Assembly (NCBI GenBank): GCA_946122785.1
Contig: CAMGYJ010000003.1
Coordinates: forward strand, 30,335,811-30,399,810
Length of the DNA: 64,000 nt
Direction of reading: 5' to 3'
Source: Linum tenue
Lineage: Eukaryota; Streptophyta; Magnoliopsida; Malpighiales; Linaceae
Position numbers and translations under genes: made by a program. The notes under the pieces were generated by a model, which ran no database searches, was not told where the DNA came from, and saw only the letters and a program-made list of their open reading frames with translations. This document shows, piece by piece, positions 57,603-64,000 of the stretch. How positions within the stretch are numbered: the stretch's first letter is position 1; the number at the start of each line of letters is the position of its first letter.

Positions 57603-57868
57603 GGAATTGGAGGGTGCTGAAACTTCTTCTGGTACAAAATGAGCAGGGGAAACTTCACGTACGCATGAGGAGAGGGAGTTGGAAGGAAGTGGTGGAGATA
57701 GGAAAAGAAGGTTGGGCAGTGCCAGTGTAGAGTGCTGAAAGGTCTTACCAGATTATCATCCTGAACTCCCTTTTTCTCCCAACTCCCAATCCTTTGTTGT
57801 TGTTTGGATTTTGTTTTTCTGGTCACAAAATAAAAATGAACCACTCAAGTTGTCAAACCAAGTGACAA
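57603..57868 (-). promoter_or_regulatory. ALB3 5' UTR and proximal promoter
   Basis: 266 bp lie between the ALB3 ATG and the target duplication of the hAT-like element at 57877. No strong TATA box is obvious, which is common for plastid-protein genes. The open frames here have no family features. Confidence 0.4.
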
Positions 57869-57876
57869 GTGGTATG

Positions 57877-58558
57877 TAGGTGGGCATGTGGGTGGTTAAT
57901 TCGCGGATTGATATCGATTTACTGACAAATAATTTAACTCGCAAGCAGTGAGTAATTGATTCGAGTGGATTGCGGATTGATAAAATCTCTCACTCACACT
58001 TATGTGGGTGGGTGGTGGGTGGATTGCGGGTCCCCCTAATGACCCGCATCTATTTTCAAATGGAAAAATGTTGTTTTGACTACTATTATTGGTTATTGTG
58101 TTGTGTAATATCCATTAGATATTGGATATTGGAATGCAAATTATTGTTAATATCCATTAAATATTGGATGAGAACTTTAAATTATTAATTTTATCAAAAT
58201 CACAAAATGCGTAAGTTTTCTCTACACAACTGATTGATAGAGTAGTAAAAAAATTTATGCAAATACTATATGGATTCACTTGAGAATAAATGAGAAGTGT
58301 TTAAAACTTTAAATTGATACAATCTTACTAATTTACTATGAACTTATTATAAATTTTAGTCAAACTTTCTTAATGGCTAGTTGGAGAATTGCTTTTACGG
58401 GTTAACCAACGACCCAACCTCACTCATATGTTATCCACCCAACCCGACCCGCAGAAGAATGTGGGTGGATTGTGGGTCACAATTATTCCTACGCCTTAGT
58501 AAGCAGGTGGGTCAATTTTAAATGAAAATTCACCCAACCCGCCCATTGTCCACCCCTA
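57877..58558. mobile_element. 682-bp hAT-like element close upstream of ALB3
   Basis: Ends TAGGTGGGCATG and TTGTCCACCCCTA are imperfect inverted repeats, flanked by identical GTGGTATG (57869-57876 and 58559-58566). 'gtgggtgg' and 'ccacccaacccg' blocks form the subterminal parts. The centre is AT-rich. It has no coding capacity. Confidence 0.88.
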
Positions 58559-58591
58559 GTGGTATGGTCCGACGAGAAAATCTTTAGTGCT

Positions 58592-59306
58592 CCGGGTGTA
58601 CCACGTCATTCGTGCACCGCCCCAATCATAAACTACCACATGTTAAGAGTTTAAAATGAGAAAAACACAACTACGCTTTGGCGGTGTGAAATGGACGCGT
58701 CGTTCCGTATACGTGCCCAAGCCCTACCGACGACAAAACCTCAAACGGAGAAGATGAAATGAGGTATATGAAAACAATAACCAAAGCGCATCAAAGCTTC
58801 TTCTTACGGTGCATGTGGGATAATCTTCGGTATGATAAGTCACAAAAGATGAGAGTGAGGAGAAAGTCCCGAGAAAAGTGATAGAATGTAATTCAGCAAC
58901 CATCAACGAAGAATTCTGGGCTCAAAATATTGATAAGAAAATTTGATGGTTGGCAAATTGGATTCCCAAACTTCTTACCCATTCCAAGGCGTATTGCCTT
59001 TTTCCGACTCTTTGACTCTCTGCTTCGCTTTCCCTTCTCACAGCAAGACACCTAGCGGTTTCACCAACCCAAATCAGTGTGAGCAAATCGGATTCAAAGT
59101 TCTGTTCAGGGAAACCACTGTTAAATGAACTGCATAATGAACCCCCACTAGAGTCGCCTCTGCTTACAGCTTACGTCGCCACAGTACTTTGCTGGAAGTC
59201 GGAATATTAATTAAGCATTCAGAAAAATGCCTCTTTATTTTCCTTTTAACCCTTAACACATGGCAGTTTTTTATTGGGGCGGTGCAGGGGTGACTTGGTA
59301 CTCCCC
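58592..59306. mobile_element. Element with long (~60 bp) terminal inverted repeats
   Basis: The left arm (58594-58652: 'gtgtaccacgtcat', 'gcaccgccccaatcataaac', 'ccacatgttaagag') pairs with the right arm (59247-59306), whose reverse complement reads 'gagtaccaagtcacc', 'gcaccgccccaataaaaaac', 'ccatgtgttaaggg'. Arms of this length suggest a Mutator-like element or a foldback. No clear 9-bp duplication was found. The 600-bp interior shows no known gene. Confidence 0.6.
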
Positions 59307-59813
59307 ATATTTTCAAAAAGACCAGACCTAGATCGGGCCAGTTTAACCAGATTGGACCGTATAGCCAGCCTTAATCATGGTTATGACCTTGCTTTCTGCA
59401 TGTTCTCTTAACATTGAAGGCTTCCCACTCAATCCCTTGGGTAGGGTCGACTAAAATGAGATTTCATTGGGCAAAATTTCCTGGATAATTTCCATAAAGG
59501 AGGAGATGACACACTTGTTCTCTTCGTTTTACCCTTTTTTGTTCTTGAATACCAAGGAACTAGCCGATCTGCGTTGATGATTTCTGCTTTTGTGGTAACT
59601 TTGTTCCACTCTACTCTCTATCTCTTACTTGGTTCAATGAGGACATTATCCCATTCATAGAGTGTGGTGGAATTTAGTAGATTGTGCTTCATGCTTATGC
59701 CATAATTGTGATGTTTGTTCATGCAGGCGGGGGAGGGTTTTGTGTCTGCATTTGTGCATCAATTTTCAAAGTACTCGAGCAATGCCACACTTCCCAAAGA
59801 AAATTCAAAGTTC
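59307..59813. other. Non-genic stretch
   Basis: No gene or transposon end recognised between the long-TIR element and the CACTA element. Confidence 0.35.
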
Positions 59814-60752
59814 ATCCACTACAAAAAAGACTAGCAGAAGTGACGAAATCCTTTTGACGACAGTGTTTTTTGGTTGGAAATAACATTTTTTGTGACAAAA
59901 ATTTGTCGTCCTCATAAAAACGTAACATATTTGTGATGAACATCAAAAGTTGTCAATAAAGCCCAAAACATTCATCACTATAAGTCAAAATCGTAAATAC
60001 GAGGAACGCCATCTCACTTTTACCGAGGATATTTCAACTTTTGTCACAAATACAAATTATTTATGACCAAATTGAAATAGACGTCAGAAATAATATGTTT
60101 TTCTGACGCCGAAAAAGAGGGAAAATTTCCTGAATATTATTTTTGAGGACATAAATTTGTCCTCGGTAAATGTTGTTGGAAATAGTATTATTTGTTAGGA
60201 ATTTTTGTATCTCTCCGAGAAAATAAATTTTTTTATGAGGGAACGTATTTGATCGTCGATAAACGTTTGTTAGAAAAGTGGCTTGAAAAATTGGTCATCA
60301 CAAGTGATTATTTCATTGAAAAAACTTCGTGAGGAAAACACTTTCTGTGAAGATTTGTATGTCTTCAATAATATGCAAAAAATGTCCTGGAAAGTAGAAT
60401 ATTATTGACAAATTTCGGTTGTCAGAAAATTTTTGTTACATATAAACAAATTCTTAGTTTTAAGAGTTGAAATTAAAGAGAAAGTCACGAATGTACTAGA
60501 ACCATGGAACACAAATGGACAAGGGTTCTGTATGGGCAGATGAAACGATAACAACCAAGGGTTCTCAATTAGAAGAAGACGATGGCTTTGTCCCTTCATT
60601 TTAGGCACCATCTGTAAAGCAATAAAAATAATGGCCTACATTAATATACATGAAAGTTCATCAGACTAATTGGTTAGTACGTATGTTTTTGTCAAGAAGA
60701 CATGGGTTTCGATTCTCCAAATTGCTTCCAATTATTTAATTAATTTTTTTAA

Positions 60753-60850
60753 ACTAAACTCCAAACCGTAAAACCTGAATCCTGAACCCTATAAATACTA
60801 AACGCCCTATACCTTGTACCCTAAACCCTGAATCCTGAACCTTGTAAAAA
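60753..60850. repeat. Telomere-like degenerate repeats
   Basis: Several 'aaaccctgaatcctgaacc' and 'ccctaaaccctgaatcctga' units in a row resemble the plant telomere repeat CCCTAAA with substitutions. They end in a run of A (60846-60857). They lie inside the CACTA element. Confidence 0.5.
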
Positions 60851-61079
60851 AAAAAAAGACAACATACTTAACCAATTAGGCTTCTTTAGTTTTTTGTTAA
60901 CAGTTAATCAATATCCCTTTGATTCTTTATTAAATTATTATTAATTTAAATATATTCGTTCCCAATGCCACCTATGGACAAAAAAATTGTCGCCTCTTTT
61001 TAACTTAATCAAGTGCGACTTTTTAACTTCATTGATCTATATAATTGTATTGACTCACAATCCAAATCAAATACAATTT

Positions 61080-61240
61080 GTACTATATAGTACAGGTACA
61101 AAATTATTTTTAATCTGTACCATAAGGTATATGTACAAGTTGAATTTGACAATAAATGTATATGTACAAGTTCAATTGAACTTTTACCATAAGGTACATG
61201 TACAAGTTCAATTTGTCCAATTAAGGTATATGTGCAAAGG
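61080..61240. repeat. Imperfect tandem repeats with 'gtacaagttcaatttg'
   Basis: Four related copies of a 'ccataaggtatatgtacaag' plus 'ttgaatttg' unit occur at about 61120, 61150, 61185 and 61225. Copies alternate in length. They lie inside the CACTA element, possibly as part of its internal repeats. Confidence 0.6.
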
Positions 61241-62160
61241 AGTGCCAGTGGCAGAGGCAACATTTCAAACCACCCTTGTCCTCTTTTCATAATGTAAATA
61301 TATCAGTATTTAATTAAGAATTATTTAATAAAAATATTAAAATTAATTATATCTAAATAATTCGTTCATAGATTAAAAATAACTGACTAAAATCATTATT
61401 TTCATAAACAACCACGAATGAATTTCATATTGTGAAAGAAACTAAAAAATATTTGTGATCTACACACTATTAAATAAGTGTCTTTCTATATATCTCTTTA
61501 AACAAGCATTAGCAAACTGGTCGCCAAATCGACTTTGAAACTTGTTCTTAATATAACTCAAAGCCGAAAAATGCTCTTTTTACACTTGCAGTTGTAATTG
61601 GTAGAATCAAAACTAGTGGAATTGTCGTTGTCGCTAGACAATTTTAGAGTTGTTGGAGGAAAAAATCAAATAGGCATAAGGAGAAAAGAGATCCGATTAG
61701 GTCTATATTGCAATTGAAATTTTGTTTATAGTATAATAAATTAATTTTATGTCAATTTATGAACAAACAATGAGTTGTGCTCTAGTGACATAATACTCTA
61801 ATTCTACCTATAGGTGTTGTGTTCCATCACCAATATAAATATATTTGGCGTATTTTTGTTCCTCTGAAATTTACCCCAGTCCTGGGACAAGGCCCAAAGA
61901 ATCTGGCTTCGCTTATCCCTACACCCTGCAACAATCTAAATCGGTACTACTTAATCGCTTAATAGGGTAAGTGTATTATTACTTGTTACTTATTTAATTA
62001 TTTAATTTGATTAATTTTGGATTAGATACACTTAAAAGGAAAGATTTATTTCGGTGATGTAAAAGGAAAGAGATTATGAGTTTTATTATTAAAAAAAAAG
62101 AGATTTTGAGAATTTGGTAATTTACAAGGGTAAAGGGAAACACGCTGGGGGTGGGGAGGG

Positions 62161-62337
62161 GTATATAAACTTCACTTAGAAGTTAAACCCTAATTCACTG
62201 CCGCCTAACCCTCTATTGAACAATTTCTTCTTCCCTTTCGATCTCTCGTCCACCCTCTGATGGTGAAGCCGCAAGCGCGACACATCTCCTCTTATCTCTC
62301 ATATCTCATCTCCTCGACCGGAGATCCAAATCACAAG
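62161..62337 (+). pseudogene. Gene-like 5' end (TATA box and first exon) inside the CACTA element
   Basis: GTATATAAAC at 62161 looks like a TATA box. A leader with 'aaaccctaa' follows, a motif common in genes for ribosomal and other housekeeping proteins. ATG at 62260 gives MVKPQARHISSYLSYLISST then GDPNHK, 26 codons, ending at a strong donor (CACAAG|GTAAGT). The next exon is uncertain; candidate coding pieces lie near 62730-62815 and 62930-63070. I do not recognise the product. The layout suggests a host gene 5' part captured by the transposon. Confidence 0.4.
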
Positions 62338-63827
62338 GTAAGTGTTTTGGAGGCCTTCGATTGAGTTGATTCTCTCAATCGGGAATTTTTTTTTCGAACC
62401 CTAAAATTTTCCAATCCCCAATCGAGTATCCACTGTTGTTTTCCCCTTTCAGCGATTCAGCATCATGACCCTTTATTCCGTTGATTGATCTAGTGTTGTT
62501 TCATTGTAATCACTATGAGTGAAAAGGGATATTTGTTCAAGGGTCTGACTGGTTCATGTTAAGTCCAGAACTCATAAGCGACATGCTGAGAATTTATGGA
62601 GATGATTATGTTTTTTCACAATCACTCTTCTTCTCTGTCGTCGGTTACCCAAGCCAAGATGCATTGCATACTTGAGACTTTTGATCCGATTCTGACCCCT
62701 TTGGTATTTTTTATTTTATTTTTCTGGGGTTTCAATGGAGGTGAGAAGAGCAGTTGCCGGTGGAGGTGGGGAAGCAACACCCACCAACGTCGAAGGATGA
62801 GTTTTCTTATTGGTATGCTCCTAACATCGCTTAATCGATCTTGAATGATTCTAGTTTGGGTTGTGATTGTTTTCTGACTCGCTTGTCCTATTAATTCTGA
62901 CTTATTGTTTCTTTTGTCCTCTAAAACAGGCATCACAAGATGCATCATGATGATGAGGATGATTCAACCTAGGAGAGGATCGTGGTTGGCCATTGGAGAA
63001 GGAGGAAGAAATCGCAAAGGGCAGATGCAGTGGGTGGGAGAGGAAGCGAAAGAGATTTGTTCTATTTTTTAATTAATAATTTTAATTAATAATGTACTTT
63101 GGTTTTCTAATAAATGTATATAGTAAGTTGTGAACAATAATTGTCATTAATATCAAAGAAAATTTCTTAAAGAAAATGTCATTGAATAATATTTTGTTGG
63201 TGCTTTTAATATATGATCATTTATTTTGTTGTTGGGAATGCACAGACAATAATTACGTTTTTAGGTATTAAATGTATTTATCTAGTGTTCCGACGAAACC
63301 ATTGGATCGGTAATAGTTTTATTTATGAGTTCTCCATTCATGAGAACATTTACTCCTCAGAAATAGCAAAAGGGTATTTTGGGAACAAATTTTTTTGCCT
63401 AATTATACAACCTTTTCTGACAATAAACAAGTCATCACAAAAAATATAAGGGTATTTTGGGGATGGAAATTCCAAAGTGTTATTAACAAAAAAATATTAT
63501 TGCTTACAAAAAAATATTCTCACAAATACTTAAACTGACAAAATAATTTCCTTAGAAATAGTTTTTCCTCTCTCACAAAAACTTTTCGTCAAGTTTTTTC
63601 CTCAAGGGTATTTCTTTTCTGACAATGATAAATTGGGTTTTGAGGATAATTTATCCTCACAAAAAATGTTTTTATGACGCCAAGTTTTTTTATACTATTA
63701 CCTACGGACCTTTACCCCACGACCCGCTAACGACCGTATTTCGTCAGAATAAACTTTTAGTGACGAGAAAAGGCCTTTTGTGACGCCAATCGTCTGGTAA
63801 CATCTGCCAGTCTTTTTTGTAGTGATC

Positions 63828-64000
63828 ATACTTTGAATTTCTAGTCTCTATAGTGATATGTGATCTAGGAAGGCTAGTGTAGAGGCTATGAAGGATGTCC
63901 TCGTCATGAAACATTGACCTATCTTAAAACGTAAGGACATGTGCTTCTCACTATCCTCTGGAGCTCTTAAACTCCTCATCTTATACTTAAAGACTCAAGT
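63828..64000. other. Right flank of the CACTA element
   Basis: 173 bp to the window end. No feature recognised. Confidence 0.4.

Larger units (their letters stand above)
59817..63824. mobile_element. 4.0-kb CACTA (En/Spm) element, non-autonomous
   Basis: The left end CACTACAAAAAAGACTAGCA and the right end (reverse complement CACTACAAAAAAGACTGGCA) are inverted repeats, flanked by the 3-bp duplication ATC (59814-59816 and 63825-63827). Both subterminal regions carry many short 'tttgtgacg'/'cgtcacaaa' motifs (59838-60420 and 63440-63800), the usual transposase-binding arrangement. No TNPD/TNPA transposase was recognised. The centre holds other sequence, including a gene-like start at 62161-62337. 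Confidence 0.92.

Overview
The window is nuclear DNA of a flowering plant, most likely a eudicot. It is AT-rich, has spliced genes with plant intron borders, and is dominated by plant transposon classes (Ty1/copia, L1-type LINEs carrying RNase H, hAT, CACTA, Helitron). No bacterial, organellar or rRNA/tRNA genes were seen.

Five host genes can be supported. They are: a two-exon gene for a small conserved membrane protein (16591-17648, minus); a complete actin gene with the classic plant exon sizes and a leader intron (coding 26011-27717, minus; leader to about 28755); a MAKR6-like membrane-associated kinase regulator (33416-34299, minus); a tiny three-exon CLE46-like signalling-peptide gene (52061-52595, plus); and an 11-exon ALBINO3 thylakoid insertase gene with one GC-AG intron (53494-57602, minus). 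They do not form a pathway and sit as islands among mobile DNA.

Left part (1-15.8 kb): the edge of a hAT element, a 240-bp hAT MITE, two overlapping copia relics (2.8-7.5 kb), two degenerate tandem-repeat tracts (7.6-8.35 kb), a hAT-like element at 11.3-11.9 kb and a 1.4-kb terminal-inverted-repeat element (14.4-15.8 kb). Middle (17.7-33.2 kb): a copia integrase relic, a hAT-like MITE, an almost full-length LINE with a 15-bp target duplication (19.95-25.67 kb), the actin gene, and a chimeric retro-insertion (30.6-33.2 kb) that joins a piece of an HpcH/HpaI aldolase gene to a LINE 3' end. Nest (37.3-50.9 kb): a Helitron terminus split by a 5.2-kb hAT-like element that itself contains a second Helitron relic; then a gag-only LTR retrotransposon (TR-GAG type, 44545-49668) with 5-bp target duplications, pierced by two hAT-like elements, one in its LTR and one in its gag; then a copia relic pierced by a LINE fragment. 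Right end: CLE46-like and ALB3 genes, a hAT-like element close upstream of ALB3, a long-TIR element, and a 4.0-kb CACTA element (59817-63824) that carries a TATA box and a first exon resembling captured gene sequence.

The most distinctive theme is a set of hAT-like elements with TAGGGRTGNCAA-type ends. At least seven occur between 11.3 and 58.6 kb, from 357 bp to 5.2 kb. Five have perfect 8-bp target duplications and two have 7/8 matches, so their borders and nesting order can be read directly. All coordinates were read by eye; no database search was run.
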